Assembly: GCA_964017045.1 (NCBI GenBank)
Contig: OZ024794.1
Coordinates: 6,546,329 to 6,610,328 of the forward strand
Length of the DNA stretch: 64,000 bases
Direction of reading: 5' to 3'
From: Omphiscola glabra
Taxonomy: Eukaryota > Mollusca > Gastropoda > Lymnaeidae
Below the pieces are notes generated by a model. The model saw only the letters and a list, made by a program, of their open reading frames with translations. It ran no database searches and was not told the origin of the DNA. Positions 47,578 through 58,795 of this stretch are shown here, one piece after another (within the stretch, counting starts at the first letter, position 1; each line of letters starts with the position of its first letter). The position numbers and the translations under genes were made by a program.

Positions 47578-47712
47578 TAGGGGAGACATAGTAGAACTTA
47601 TTTAGGGAAGACATAGTAGAACTTATTAAGGGAGACATAGTAGAACTTATTTAGGGGAGACAGAACTTATTTAGGGGAGACATAGTAGAAATTATTTAGG
47701 GGAGACATAGTG
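47578..47712. repeat. Tandem repeat, about 27-28-bp unit, about 5 copies
   Basis: The unit GGGGAGACATAGTAGAACTT followed by ATTTA is repeated. One copy lacks part of the unit. Confidence 0.88.
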
Positions 47713-47887
47713 TAGCACTGATTTGATGCTTGTTTATTTATCTCATGTGCGTATGTCACAGTGTTCCTCTAATGTTCCCATTTGTCTAGTTGTCCATGGT
47801 TTGTATTTCATTGCTTGTAGTTGTGCCTTAATTTGACCTCAGATTAGTATTCTATAATTTATACATTTTATCTTACCTCTCTATAAC

Positions 47888-47888
47888 A

Positions 47889-47926
<38 letters not shown>
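47888..47926. repeat. (TA)n microsatellite
   Basis: An uninterrupted alternating TA run of about 38 bp. Confidence 0.95.
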
Positions 47927-47927
<1 letters not shown>

Positions 47928-48672
47928 CCAGTTTGTCTACTGATGTAGCCTTACCATTATTGATAGATGGCAAGAAAATTATTTTTTTTTGTGAAGGAGA
48001 AGATAATCTATGTACCAAATCTTTTAAAATTGAGGCATTTGTCCCTTGCACTTATTGTTTCTATGGATTCTTCCTCTTGGTAGAGCTAAATAACTTATAT
48101 AACTGAATAAATAAAATTAGTGATTAATCAATGCAAAAAAAGATCTTTAAGTAGTTCAACACTAAAATATTGAGAGCTAAGAATTACCAGTTGGGAGAAT
48201 ATTTATTCAGTTAATTCAGACCCCAACATGTTCAGCTGTCAGACCCTAACATGTTCAGCTGCTGGATCAGATTTAAAAAAATATAAATAATCCATGAAAT
48301 CAGCATTATTTAGCACAGATTTGGCTATGCAATTGCAATATGAGAAATGTAGAATGATATGTTGGCATTTGGTCAGAATTTTATAACATCGACTGTGCCA
48401 ATGGTAATCAGATTCCAAGTGATAAGGTTAACTGTTAACTTACCCTCATATCATAGTTTGCTTACTTATATGAATTCCTTAATTCTGATTTTTACTCATC
48501 ATTGCCTATCAACTTGCACCTCATCGTCTTCCATGGAATGAAATATCTATAAGTTAATAAATGACAACTGACTTAAGATACTTGTATGTCATAAGAAGAA
48601 CTGTACAATAAATGTCTGTGAATTTTATTCTTATTTACATTGCAATGCAACTGACTTCAAATTCATTTCTGA
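47927..48672. other. AT-rich DNA without recognised features
   Basis: Only a short CCAACATGTTCAGCTG-type duplication near 48224-48260 is seen. Confidence 0.4.
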
Positions 48673-48838
48673 AGGGACAGTGTCAGTCTCAAGGCTCACA
48701 TGAGCTAGGCTAATGGGATAGTGTCAGTCTCAAAGCTCACATGAGCTAGGCTGAAGGGATAGTGTCAGTCTCAAGGCTCACATGAGCTAGGCTGAAGGGA
48801 TAGTGTCAGTCTCAAGGCTCACATGAGCGAGGCTGAAG
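48673..48838. repeat. 41-bp minisatellite, 4 copies
   Basis: The unit is GGGATAGTGTCAGTCTCAAG, then GCTCACATGAGCTAGGCTGAA. Each unit holds the palindrome GCTCACATGAGC. Confidence 0.93.
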
Positions 48839-49104
48839 CCAGAATACCTCATTCCGTGATCTAATTATATTGCTGATGACTGTTTCTCATTTATAGTAAT
48901 GAATATAACCTTGACCTTTAAAGTAAGTTTTTGTAAAAGTTTGCTGCACTATATTTCAGGTCTACAGATATCTTGCTGGTATTATCATGGGGTATTGATA
49001 TAGTCTGGTGGTTTTAATTAACAGACGCTGAAGTTTCTCAGTATAATATTAATATATTTTAATATTCTGTTTTTAATTGAAATTATTAATTTCTTCTTTA
49101 AAGT

Positions 49105-49292
49105 GGATTAATTTGTATCAATTAATTTGTATCAATTAATTTGTATCAATTAATTTGTATCAATTAATTTGTATCAATTAATTTGTATCAATTAATTTGT
49201 ATCAATTAATTTGTATCAATTAATTTGTATCAATTAATTTGTATCAATTAATTTGTATCACTTAATTTGTATCAATTAATTTGTATCAATTC
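49105..49292. repeat. 14-bp tandem repeat, about 13 copies
   Basis: The unit TTAATTTGTATCAA is almost perfect, with one CTTAATT variant at 49260. Confidence 0.95.
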
Positions 49293-49322
49293 AAATGATT
49301 AACAAAAAATTAAATAGGAATA

Positions 49323-49490
49323 TTCTGGGACAATGTATTCAGTCTGTCTCTCTGGGACAATGTATTCAGTCTGTCTCTCTGGGACAATGTATTCAGTCTG
49401 TCTCTCTGGGACAATGTATTCAGTCTGTCTCTCTGGGACAATGTATTCAGTCTGTCTCTCTGGGACAATGTATTCAGTCTGTCTCTCTCA
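49323..49490. repeat. 27-bp minisatellite, 6 copies
   Basis: The unit is TGGGACAATGTATTCAGTCT followed by GTCTCTC. The copies are identical. The open frames on both strands come only from the in-phase period. Confidence 0.96.
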
Positions 49491-49714
49491 CCATCAAAGA
49501 AAAGACCACACTTCAATTTCATGTTACCTTGACATAGAATCAAATTTTTTTTGAGAATAGCATTTTTTTTTTTTTTTTATACCCAAACTATATGACCCAT
49601 TTATTAGCTTTTTAATGGGGGACCATCATAAGATTTCTGCTTGAGTCGCAGTCCTCTGGATTTTATTGTGTTGTTATCATTCAGGCAAAGTCAGTTTAAC
49701 AAATTTTTCTTTTA

Positions 49715-49956
49715 AATGTTATTTTTACATGTCGGTTTTAAATGTTATTTTTACGTGTCGGTTTTAAATGTTATTTTTACATGTCGGTTTTAAATGTTAT
49801 TTTTACGTGTCGGTTTTAAATGTTATTTTTACGTGTCGGTTTTAAATGTTATTTTTACGTGTCGGTTTTAAATGTTATTTTTACGTGTCGGTTTTAAATG
49901 TTATTTTTACGTGTCGGTTTTAAATGTTATTTTTACGTGTCGGTTTTAAATGTTTT
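49715..49956. repeat. 26-bp minisatellite, about 9 copies
   Basis: The unit is TTTTAAATGTTATTTTTACG followed by TGTCGG. An ACATG/ACGTG variant marks the first copies. Confidence 0.95.
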
Positions 49957-50004
49957 TCTCTAAAATGACATAGCAGCCTTAATAAACTGGTGGCCCAATG
50001 ACGT

Positions 50005-50072
50005 AGACTCCACAACTCTTGAAAACGTAGACTCCACAACTCTTGAAGACGTAGACTCCACAACTCTTGACA
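50005..50072. repeat. Short tandem repeat, about 24-bp unit, 3 copies
   Basis: The unit is GTAGACTCCACAACTCTTGA plus AGAC or AAAC. Confidence 0.85.
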
Positions 50073-50810
50073 CAGTCTCGTAGAAAGAAAATACAACATA
50101 TATTCTTATGCAGCCTTGTCATCATTCCCTTTAATTGACATAAATACATCAAATAATGTAAATAAATATTGTTAAATAAACCTTTCTTTTAAAAAAAAAA
50201 AGTCATCCTTTGCTAGCACATTATTTGCTATTTATATGAATACTATGATACTGATACACTATTGAATGTATTCTCAGCAGCCTTTCATGATGAAAATCTG
50301 AATTGATTCATATCACCAAGTACGCAAAGGAAGTATTATTCTAAAGCCCACAGGTATTCATAATGTGGCATCTCATCTCTGCCTCTATTCATAATGGGGC
50401 ATCTCATCTCTGCCTCTGTTATATGCCATCTTCCTCATGTCTCATTCCGTGATCGTATTATTAAGTTATTTTAAGTTCTTGATCTGTACCCTGATTGAAT
50501 GAATTTCCAGTTACGAGAACACTAATTCATACAGCCACCTTGATCCAAAACTTGAGAACCCATTTGACACCCCTTTAAAGGTCGCCACATCATGCTTTCA
50601 CAGATTCAACACTGTTGAGAACCAGCACATCATTTTCAATCCCACATTAGACCCAAAACAATTGAGTTTTCTATTAAAATATGGTCGGCACTGTGAACCG
50701 ACATTTAGAAAAGTTTTGCATTGTCTCACTGCTGAAGTGTAACTGAATCAAGTCGACTGTATAAAGCAGGAAATGCCAGGTATAGCGGAGCATTCATACA
50801 TGTTCTAGGC
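50073..50810. other. DNA without recognised genes
   Basis: A 31-bp-type duplication of ATTCATAATGTGGCATCTCA lies near 50350-50420. No coding signal is seen. Confidence 0.4.
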
Positions 50811-50971
50811 CAGTTGTCGGCAACCTGCGGCTCTTTTAAAGAATAGATTCAGCTATGTATTCACTACTAATGTATACTAAGTAAGATCTGCAACTCACAA
50901 ATATACTTAGCAAATATAATTTATAAAAATTGCTCCTCACTCAAAAAAGTTTGGCAACCACTGCTCTAGAT
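50803..50971. mobile_element. Decayed hAT-type MITE, about 153 bp
   Basis: It starts CAGTTGTCGGCAACCTGCGG and ends AAGTTTGGCAACCACTG, imperfect inverted repeats of the hAT CAGTGGTTNNCAAACT kind. The flanks TTCTAGGC and CTCTAGAT match at 5 of 8 positions. A similar end lies near 52985-53038. Confidence 0.6.
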
Positions 50972-51296
50972 TAAAGCAACTTATAGCTTCTAATCACTAG
51001 TAGTTGGTAGTGTGCAACCTTGTTGTGTTAGCCTGATATGAAACTAGTGCTAACAATATCATCACAGAGATAGTTTAAATACTGTAACACAAAGTACTGG
51101 TCATGTAAGAATGTGTTTCTTACCTCTCCGGGGAGTCTATATTTTGGTTTGTCCATATTAGGTCAAATGTCATTCAATTTAAAACATTTTAAAAAGTTTT
51201 CTAATTTTTTTGAAATTGTTAATGTACACAGTTTTTTTTTTAAAAAAATGAAAATTTATATGCGTTTATATTTTTTTAATAAGTTAATACGGTTTT

Positions 51297-51606
51297 CAGG
51301 CCAGGAGTTGCACTGTATACAATTACCCCTGGTGTCAGGCCAGGAGTCCCACTGTATACAATTACCCCTGGTGTTAGGCCAGGAGTCGCACTGTATACAA
51401 TGACCCCTGGTGTCAGGCCAGGAGTCGCACTGTATACAATGACCCCTGGTGTTAGGCCAGGAGTCCCACTGTATACAATTACCCCTGGTGTCAGGCCAGG
51501 AGTCGCACTGTATACAATGACCCCTGGTGCCAGGCCAGGAGTCACGCTGTATATCATGACCCCTGGTGTTAGGCCAGGAGTCACACTGTATATAATGACC
51601 CCTGGT
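51297..51606. repeat. 39-bp minisatellite, 8 copies
   Basis: The unit is GTCAGGCCAGGAGTCGCACT, then GTATACAATGACCCCTGGT. Copies differ at a few fixed positions (GTC/GTT/GCC, CGC/CCC/CAC, ACAATT/ACAATG). A unit length divisible by three gives open frames in several frames on both strands, which I read as artefacts. Confidence 0.95.
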
Positions 51607-51879
51607 GATGCTACTGAAAGACAGAATTAAATGTAACTCCATTCAAACTTTCCTTCATTTTCAGCCTGGTTGGGAACTTTGATTTTCTTATTTTAATAGC
51701 TTGATCATGTTGTACATAATATATAGTTTGTTAAAAATATTTTAAAATCTCATCTAATGCTTGTTTGACATTTAGTTACCGCAGCTTTTGTTACAAGCCC
51801 AAACAATAAAATACAATATTTAAAAAAAATCTGATTATTATTGTTATTGTTCTTTCTGTTTATTTTCCAGCCTGAAGAA

Positions 51880-52335
51880 ATTGACTTCGATAAATGTAGC
51901 AAATGTTTTAGGTTAGAGATTATGGACTTGGCTATGTGTAGCACACTTGTTAGGTTTGAGATTATGGATTTGGCTAAATGTAGCACATTTGTTAGGTTAG
52001 AGATTATGGACTAGGTTAAATGTAGCACATTTGTTTGGTTAGAGGCTATGGACTTGGCTAAATGTAGCACATTTGTTAGGTTTGAGATTATGGATTTGGC
52101 TAAATGTAGCACATTTGTTAGGTTAGAGATTATGGACTAGGTTAAATGTAGCACATTTGTTTGGTTAGAGGCTATGGACTTGGCTAAATGTAGCACATTT
52201 GTTAGGTTTGAGATTATGGATTTGGCTAAATGTAGCACATTTGTTTGGTTAGAGATTATATACTTTGATATATGTAGTACATTTTTTGTTAGGCTAGCGA
52301 TTATGGACTTGGATAGATGAAGCACATTTGTTATG
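51880..52335. repeat. 42-bp minisatellite, about 11 copies, with 126-bp higher-order repeat
   Basis: The unit is GGCTAAATGTAGCACATTTG followed by TTAGGTTAGAGATTATGGACTT in two parts. Three variants (GTTTGAGATTATGGATTTGG, GACTAGGTTAAATG, GTTAGAGGCTATGGACTTGG) recur in the same order at 51950-52075 and 52076-52201, so three units move as one. Confidence 0.92.
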
Positions 52336-52397
52336 TTAGGAAGTATAGTTTAGTGATTAGTCAATTAAGTCTTAACTAGATTTCTTTTCCCTCATAA

Positions 52398-52662
52398 CAA
52401 GTTAGGTGTACGTCTCCAACAAAGTGACGAGAAAGAGACAAGTTAGGTGTACGTCTCCAAATGAGTGACGAGAAAGAGACGAGTTAGGTGTACATCTCCA
52501 ACTGAGTGACGAGAAAGAGACAAGTTAGGTGTACGTCTCCAACTGAGTGACGAGAAAGAGTCAAGTTAGGTGTATGTTTCTAACGTAGTGACAAGAAAGA
52601 GGTGACGAGAAAGAGACCAGTAAGGTGTATGACTCCAACGTAGTGACGAGAAAGAGTCGAGG
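52398..52662. repeat. Minisatellite, about 42-43-bp unit, about 6 copies
   Basis: The unit is CAAGTTAGGTGTACGTCTCC followed by AACTGAGTGACGAGAAAGAGA. The right-hand copies are more diverged. Confidence 0.9.
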
Positions 52663-53159
52663 TATCACATTGTTAAAACACTTCTCTTGTCCGTCAATTA
52701 TGCCTCAGAATAAATTGGAAAACTGTAATGAGTGTATCCTGTGACAACCGTGAGAATTAATTGAGCTCCCAATTTAGGCGAGCATTTTATTTTTCTTCCA
52801 CAACTGAAGCTTACCAATGTAATCTATTAATTAATCTATCAAAATGAGTTTATCTTTGATTTAAACACAGATTTCAAAATAAATGTTAACTTTTTTGGAA
52901 TGCACCTTCAAACGATATATTTTGTCGTCTGACCAATCTGTATTGATGACGCCCTTAAAATGTTATGTTATCAGATATAAAACATAATCGCACAATTTAT
53001 AAAAACGGCTCATCACACAAAAAAAGATTGCAGATCCATGTACTAATGACATAACTGGGCCGGATAACATTCTTAAGTGCCCTAATATTAGGAAATAGTA
53101 ACTGTTTAAGTAAAATTAATTAAGATAAACAGAACTTGCACTTACGATGGAATGTAATG

Positions 53160-53410
53160 TTTAGTCTACCGTGGGCAGTTTGAACAATTGGCTTACCGTG
53201 GACAGTATGAACAAATAGCCTACCGTCGACAGTAGGAACAATTAGCCAACCGTGGACAGTATGAACAATTAGCCTACCGTGGACAGTATGAACAATTAGC
53301 CTACCGTCGACAGTTTGAACAATTAGCCTACCGTGGACAGTATGAAAAATTAGCCTACCGTGGACAGCATGAACAATTAGCCTACCGTAAGCAGTTTGAA
53401 CATTTAGCCT
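53160..53410. repeat. 27-bp minisatellite, about 9 copies
   Basis: The unit is TAGCCTACCGTGGACAGTAT followed by GAACAAT, with GTCGACAG and TTTGAAC variants. Again the period is divisible by three and makes a spurious frame on the - strand. Confidence 0.94.
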
Positions 53411-54235
53411 AGCCTTTAGATTATCAAATCTTTTATTTCCCATTTTATTTTTCTTCCACGGAGCCCACGTGCAGTGATTTGTCCTAATTTGAAAGACTGT
53501 TGATGGCGCCCTGAAAACATGGCGCCCTGGGTAACTGCCCGAGTCGCTGGTACATTGAGCCAGCCCTTCTGGTAACCCAAGTAGGCACGTGATTATTTTG
53601 CTGAATGGTTGATCCGGGCCAGGGCATAAGGCAAGGTTACCCTGCTGATAGACGTTTGATACAAAGCTCCTGGGAATTCTGATTTAAATCCTTCTGGAGC
53701 TTCCTTACTTGGTAACGCATTAATTTCTTTATAATTTATAACGCCAATGCTCATGTTCTGTATCAAACGTTTTAACGTCCAGTTCTGTCCAGACATTTCC
53801 CAGGGATTATATTTATAAACAAATAACATTGTTTTATTTTATGTCCATCTTAAAATGAACTATTTGATCCAACCAGCCAGCCAAAATGAAAACAAAAGCA
53901 ACGAACAGAAATAAAATTGTTTAAAAATCACAATTTTAAGTAAATTTAAAGATTTAGTTTCGTTGAAGCTGCTACTTTTGTCTTTTATTTAAGCCAATCA
54001 TTCACGTTACATCACACACGTGAATCAAAACATCGGGTGTTGAGAACGACTAAATGCATTACCGGATACACGCTCCAGATGTTCGAGATGTTATGAAGCT
54101 CTCTTGTTCTTTTTCTCTCTCTTTCTCTCTGTAGTGCCACCAAGGGCGGGTCAAGATTGGTGGCCAACTTCATTTCACGATACAAACTATTCAGTTGTCT
54201 AAAAATGCCTACCCTCCTTATAAAGCAAAAGGACA
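53411..54235. other. DNA without supported genes
   Basis: It contains GGCGCCCTGAAAACATGGCG, a GGCGCCCTG duplication near 53500-53530. A 78-codon open frame on the - strand (53829-53593) has no family resemblance. An ACGTTTGATAC segment at 53650 is repeated inverted at 53760. Nothing is certain. Confidence 0.35.
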
Positions 54236-54398
54236 CCTCAGTGGACCACTACCTCCCCTGAGTGGACCAACCCCTCCTCTGAGTGGACCACCACTCCCCT
54301 GAGTGGATCACCCCGCCCCTGAGTGGACCTACCCTCCCCTGAGTGGACAACCCCTCCCCTGAGTGGACCACCCCCTCCCCTGAGTGGACCACCCTTCT
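54236..54398. repeat. Short tandem repeat, about 18-20-bp unit, about 8 copies
   Basis: Units CCCCTGAGTGGACCACC with small length changes. Confidence 0.9.
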
Positions 54399-54417
54399 TA
54401 TTTTCTGCGCTATCCGA

Positions 54418-55384
54418 AGAGGCGTAGCTACAGTGTTTAGCGCCGGGGGACGAGATTCATTTCTTCACACCCCCCCCCCCCTAACTCTCAATCTTTTTAT
54501 TTTCTTTTCATCCAGTAAATACCATGAAAAAGGGCCGCCTTCAATGCTAAATGACAGAGGAGTGAAGAGGGTACATCACCAAAACCCAAAATGAAAATTG
54601 CTCAAAGGCAGACCTAGGCTTAGATGGCAGACCAAGGCTTAGATGGCAGACCTGGGCTTGGATGGCAGACCTGGGCTTGGATGGCAGACCTGGGCTTGGA
54701 TGGCAGACCTGGGCTTGGATGGCAGACCTAGGCTTAGATGGCAGACCTAGGCTTGGATGTCAGACCTAGGCTTGGATGGCAGACCTAAGCTTGGATGGCA
54801 GACCTAGGCTTGGATGGCAGGCATAGGCTTAGATGGCAGACCTAGGCTTAGATGGCAGACCAAGGCTTAGATGGTAGACCTAGGCTTAGATGGCAGACCT
54901 AGGCTTAGATGGCAGACCAAGGCTTAGATGGCAGACCTAGGCTTAGATGGCAGACCAAGGCTTAGATGGCAGACCTAGGCTTAGATGGCAGACCTAGGCT
55001 TAGATGGCAGACCTAGGCTTAGATGGCAGACCTAGGCTTAGATGGCAGACCTAGGCTTAGATGGCAGACCTAGGCTTAGATGGCAGACCTAGGCTTAGAT
55101 GGCAGACCTAGGCTTAGATGGCAGACCAAGGCTTAGATGGCAGACCTAGGCTTAGATGGCAGACCAAGGCTTAGATGGCAGACCTAGGCTTAGATGGCAG
55201 ACCTAGGCTTAGATGGCAGACCTAGGCTTAGATGGCAGACCTAGGCTTAGATGGCAGACCAAGGCTATGATGGGTGATGTGGAAAACTATCTACATCAGC
55301 TGGGAATCCAAGCGTGGAAAAGCAAAGCTAGTCTTTTGTCGAGGGAAATTTGTCCCCGCTTTCTCTTCCTGAGCTACGCCTCTG
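54418..55384. mobile_element. Possible MITE bounded by GGCGTAGCTA-type ends, holding the 19-bp array
   Basis: AAGAGGCGTAGCTA near 54418 and GAGCTACGCCTCTG ending at 55384 are inverted and resemble the ends of the 164-bp hAT MITEs at 8490 and 58091. Target-site duplications do not match (flanks GCTATCCG and GCGATAAT), so these could be two separate element ends. Between them lie a C run, a LINE tail and the 19-bp array. Confidence 0.4.
54600..55270 (+). repeat. 19-bp minisatellite grown from a LINE coding tail, about 35 copies
   Basis: The unit is GGCAGACCTAGGCTTAGAT. Just downstream the + frame from 55213 reads GRPRLRWQTKAMMGDVENYL and HQLGIQAWKSKAS. That is the LINE tail pattern also seen at 32200-32385, and the repeat unit is exactly the part coding for its RPRLRW. 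Variants GACCAAGG, GACCTGGG and TTGGATGG form blocks. Confidence 0.9.
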
Positions 55385-55499
55385 GCGATAATACTGCCCA
55401 CCCGAAAATATGACCCCCCAACTCCCTCCTCCCCCGGTAGAAATTGTCTTAAAGCAACACTGGATGTCAGTACAAGGCACGAGATAATCCATCAAAACT

Positions 55500-55625
55500 G
55501 ATCTTCAGCTGAAATTCTTCCGACAGATTCGCCATAATACAGCATTCCCCCCCCCCCCTCCCCTATTCCTGCCCCGAAAAAGACAACAAAGAAACTCGCG
55601 CACAGTTTGGGAATCACTGGCTTAC
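55500..55625. mobile_element. hAT-type end fragment
   Basis: CACAGTTTGGGAATCACTGG near 55601 is the inverse of the common hAT end CCAGTGATTCCCAAACTGTG. A C run lies at about 55547-55558. The other end was not found. Confidence 0.4.
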
Positions 55626-56309
55626 AACACAGTTTGACGACGATATTTTGGGACAGGAAATTCTTAATCGTTGAAAAGACAAAATATATGTGTATAGCAT
55701 TGACTTAAGTAACCGTGAAGTGGTCCCCAATGATACCCACTTGTTATTCGGCCAGGGGATTCGACCATTTATTCTGTTTACACAAATAAATAGTTGAATT
55801 AATTGTAAATAAATGATGTCACAAATTGTACTTATCCAGGATATTTTTTAAAATATTGTTTTATCCGGTTTTTACAACAAGATACTTGGATAACCCACTG
55901 GTGCTAATAGCAACTGCCCTGTACAACATATCTTACGTTAGCTATCCTACTTTTGAGACTTTTGACTTAACACATTTATTGAATGTAACGCAGCGTGGCT
56001 GTCTGTCTTATTTACTAATGTTATCATTGTCAACATCCGCTGTACTTGAGCTCAGAGGGCCGCCTGACTAAAGCAATCTACCTTTGCCTCGTGTTTTCTA
56101 GAGATTCTCCCAATGCCTGCACGTGCATGTCCCGTTCGATTACGTGTCTAGCGTTTCTCGTGATCAAAGGAGGGGCCACTGGAGGGCTTCGTTCTAATTA
56201 AAATCTGACCCCAATCTACAGGCTGGGCCCCGGGGAGAGGGGAAAATTGAGAGCCACGACAGGGAAATTGGAATGGTAGGAGAAATGGCTAAAGTGTGTG
56301 TGAGTTTGT
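55626..56309. other. DNA without recognised genes
   Basis: No ordered repeat or coding signal is visible. Confidence 0.4.
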
Positions 56310-56344
56310 GTGTGTGTGTGAGAGAGAGCGAGAGAGAGACAGAA

Positions 56345-56376
<32 letters not shown>

Positions 56377-56519
56377 AGAGAGAGAGAGACAGAAAGAGAG
56401 AGAGACAGAGAGAGAGAGCGAGAGAGAGACAGAGAGCGAGAGAGAGACAGAAAGAGAGAGACAGAGAGAGACAGAGAGAGAGAGAGAGCGAGAGAGAGAC
56501 AGCGAGAGAGAGACAGAAA

Positions 56520-56555
<36 letters not shown>

Positions 56556-56574
56556 CAGAGAGCGAGAGAGAGAC

Positions 56575-56605
<31 letters not shown>

Positions 56606-56606
56606 C
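56298..56606. repeat. (GA)n-rich microsatellite
   Basis: It starts with a TG-rich part, then GAGAGAGA interspersed with CA and CG (AGAGACAGAGAG, AGAGCGAGAG) for about 290 bp. Both-strand open frames here are low-complexity artefacts. Confidence 0.96.
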
Positions 56607-57102
56607 AACAACATGTGGGAAGCTGGCGGGGTGTGGGGTGGGGGGAGTGTTAATGTTGCATACAAATAAAATGATAAGACAGAGCTTGCGTGAAATGAAG
56701 GTAAATTATAGGTTCCGCCATGATGTAATAACGAACAGTGTTAATTTTTATAACTAAGTGTTCCAAAGGCGACCACGATTGCAAAAGTGTTTGATGAAAT
56801 CTTAAAAGGGCGACCACGAACATTTTCCTTTAAAAAAAGAAGTAGCAGAATCTTTGACCTGTCGATTTAAGCAAAAGATCCGGAAAAAGCTAATCTGTTT
56901 GAGATGTCTTTAATGATAGGACCTGGACTTGGAAACACATTTGATGACTTTAGAATCGGGTTTTTTATATAAATAAACCATCCAAAAAAACAAAACAAAC
57001 GAGTGTGACAACGGTCCTCATTATTTTGGCTACTTATCCTTTTACAGATTCCCCAATGGGAAGAGACGTTCTATTTTCAATATCTATAAAACAAAATTGT
57101 AA
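56607..57102. other. DNA without recognised features
   Basis: No coding or repeat signal apart from flanking arrays. GGCGACCACGA occurs twice near 56769 and 56809. Confidence 0.4.
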
Positions 57103-57478
57103 TCGTAGTAGCAGTAGTAGTAGTAGTAGCAGTAGTAGCAGTAGTAGTAGTAGTAACAGTAGTAGCAGTAGTAGTAGTAGTAGCAGTAGTAGCAGTAGTA
57201 GTAGTAGTAACAGTAGTAGCAGTAGTAGTAGTAGTAACAGTAGTAGCAGTAGTAGTAGTAGTAGTAACAGTAGTAGCAGTAGTAGTAGTAGTAACAGTAG
57301 TAGCAGTGGTGGTAGTAGTAACAGTAGTAGCAGTAGTAGTAGTAGTAACAGTAGTAGCAGTAGTGGTAGTAGTAACAGTAGTAGCAGTAGTGGTAGTAGT
57401 AACAGTAGTAGCAGTAGTAGTAGTAGTAACAGTAGTAGCAGTAGTGGTAGTAGTAACAGTAGTAGCAGTAGTAGTAGG
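57103..57478. repeat. (AGT/AGC)n trinucleotide array
   Basis: AGTAGTAGCAGTAGTAGTAG-type units with a 27-30-bp secondary pattern marked by AGTAACAG and, at the right, AGTGGTAG. A serine-rich open frame through it is an artefact of the trinucleotide. Confidence 0.95.
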
Positions 57479-57644
57479 CTACAGTTTAAAAGTTATCTAA
57501 TGTTGTGTTTGATGGAATAGTTTAAATATTTCTGTGTGTTTGTGTGTGTTAACATGCTCGAGTGTGTATGACTGTGTGCAGGTAGGGTTTGGCTTGATCA
57601 AGCAATATGTGAAAACATCAAGTAAAGGAGGTCATCTTGAGTAC

Positions 57645-57926
57645 AAACAGAAAGTAGTCGAATCCACCCTTCAAATAGTGGCCCATAAGTACAAACAGAA
57701 AGTGGTCAAACACATCCGTCAAATAATGGCCCATAAGTACAAATAGAAAGTAGTCGATTCCACCCGTCAAATAATGGCCCATAAGTACAAACATAAAGTA
57801 GTCGATTCCAGCCGTCAAATAATGGCCCATAAGTACAAACATAAAGTAGTCGATTCCAACCGTCAAATAATGGCCCATAAGTACAAACATAAAGTAGTCG
57901 ATTCCAACCGTCAAATAATGGACGAT
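57645..57926. repeat. 48-bp minisatellite, about 6 copies
   Basis: The unit is AATGGCCCATAAGTACAAAC, then ATAAAGTAGTCGATTCCAAC and CGTCAAAT. The left copies differ more (AGAAAGTGGTC). The period is 16 codons. Confidence 0.94.
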
Positions 57927-58082
57927 GGTTCCGCGAAGGCAGGGAGAAAATAAGTGAATATGTGAATTTAATAAAAATTTAAAAATATAGATCTATATAT
58001 ATATTATTATTAAAAAGGAAAGAAAAAAAAAGAGATTTTTCGTTTTATCGTTTACGTTTTCTGCCATTAGGTGATCAGTACA
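57927..58082. other. AT-rich spacer
   Basis: Nothing is recognised apart from short AT runs. Confidence 0.4.
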
Positions 58083-58262
58083 AAATAATGCAGAGGCGTA
58101 ACTAAGGGGCGGGGGGGGGGCAGATGTCACTGGGCGCCAGAATGTGCTTTGATATTATTTTATTTGATGAAAATAATGGGTTTGAGATTTGAAAAAAGAA
58201 AGGGAGGCTCTTGAGTCATGCCCCCGGGTGGCAAACACTCTAGCTACGCCTCTGAAATAATG
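58083..58262. mobile_element. hAT-type MITE, 164 bp, with perfect 8-bp target-site duplication
   Basis: The element 58091-58254 starts CAGAGGCGTAACTA and ends TAGCTACGCCTCTG. AAATAATG flanks it at 58083-58090 and 58255-58262. It has the same length and end pattern as the element at 8490-8653, and G-run plus GGGCGCC features inside. No transposase is present. Confidence 0.92.
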
Positions 58263-58795
58263 TTCAGTCAACAAATGTTAACTTGAGTTAAAAGTGTTAC
58301 TTTAAGGACATCGTGGGCTGTGAACGGTTTGGATTGCCAAACTTGTTCTAGTCAAATAAGGAATTGTGATGACATCTAAGTGTCATTAGGTCAAGAAGTG
58401 TTGACATTGTCTTTATGTTTTAAGGAACACAGTTTAAATCCAAAGCTAAACGTACAAAGAGAAGATAGCGCCTTGAGTTGAGAGACAATTTCTTCTGAAC
58501 TGTCTTATCTTTTTTTTTTCTAACCACACCATGGATGCCACAACCAAATCATTTTTCGACAACTCATTGGAGTCGTCACGTGACCCTATTATCGGCTCAC
58601 CATTGTTGAACGCCGCCGGTGTCAGACCGTTAAAAGCCTGTCCAGGGGATCGTCACGGCCGCTAATTGCCAATGTGTCTGGCAACTAGGAGATGGGCGGC
58701 CGGATAGAAGGGAGCAAATAGACCCGAGCCGTGGCGTCTCATGTTGACTTTTGTAACGGTACAGAAGTGTTGGTTCATTTAAACTACTTCTAGTC
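58263..58795. other. DNA without recognised genes
   Basis: No coding or ordered repeat signal was seen. Confidence 0.4.

Noticed and set aside
49295..49554. Open frames on both strands over the 27-bp array
   Set aside because: Same artefact: three frames are open at once and the copies are identical at DNA level.
51256..51642. Open frames on both strands over the 39-bp array
   Set aside because: Period divisible by three. Frames on both strands cannot all be genes and no start context or splice support exists.
53593..53829. 78-codon open frame on the - strand
   Set aside because: Composition looks protein-like, but there is no recognised family, no splice partners and an inverted repeat within it. 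Not enough support for a gene.
56216..56757. Long frames over the GA-rich microsatellite
   Set aside because: Low-complexity dinucleotide DNA gives Arg/Glu or Ser/Leu runs in every frame.
57005..57520. 171-codon serine/asparagine-rich frame
   Set aside because: It is the translation of an AGT/AGC trinucleotide array and has no other domain.
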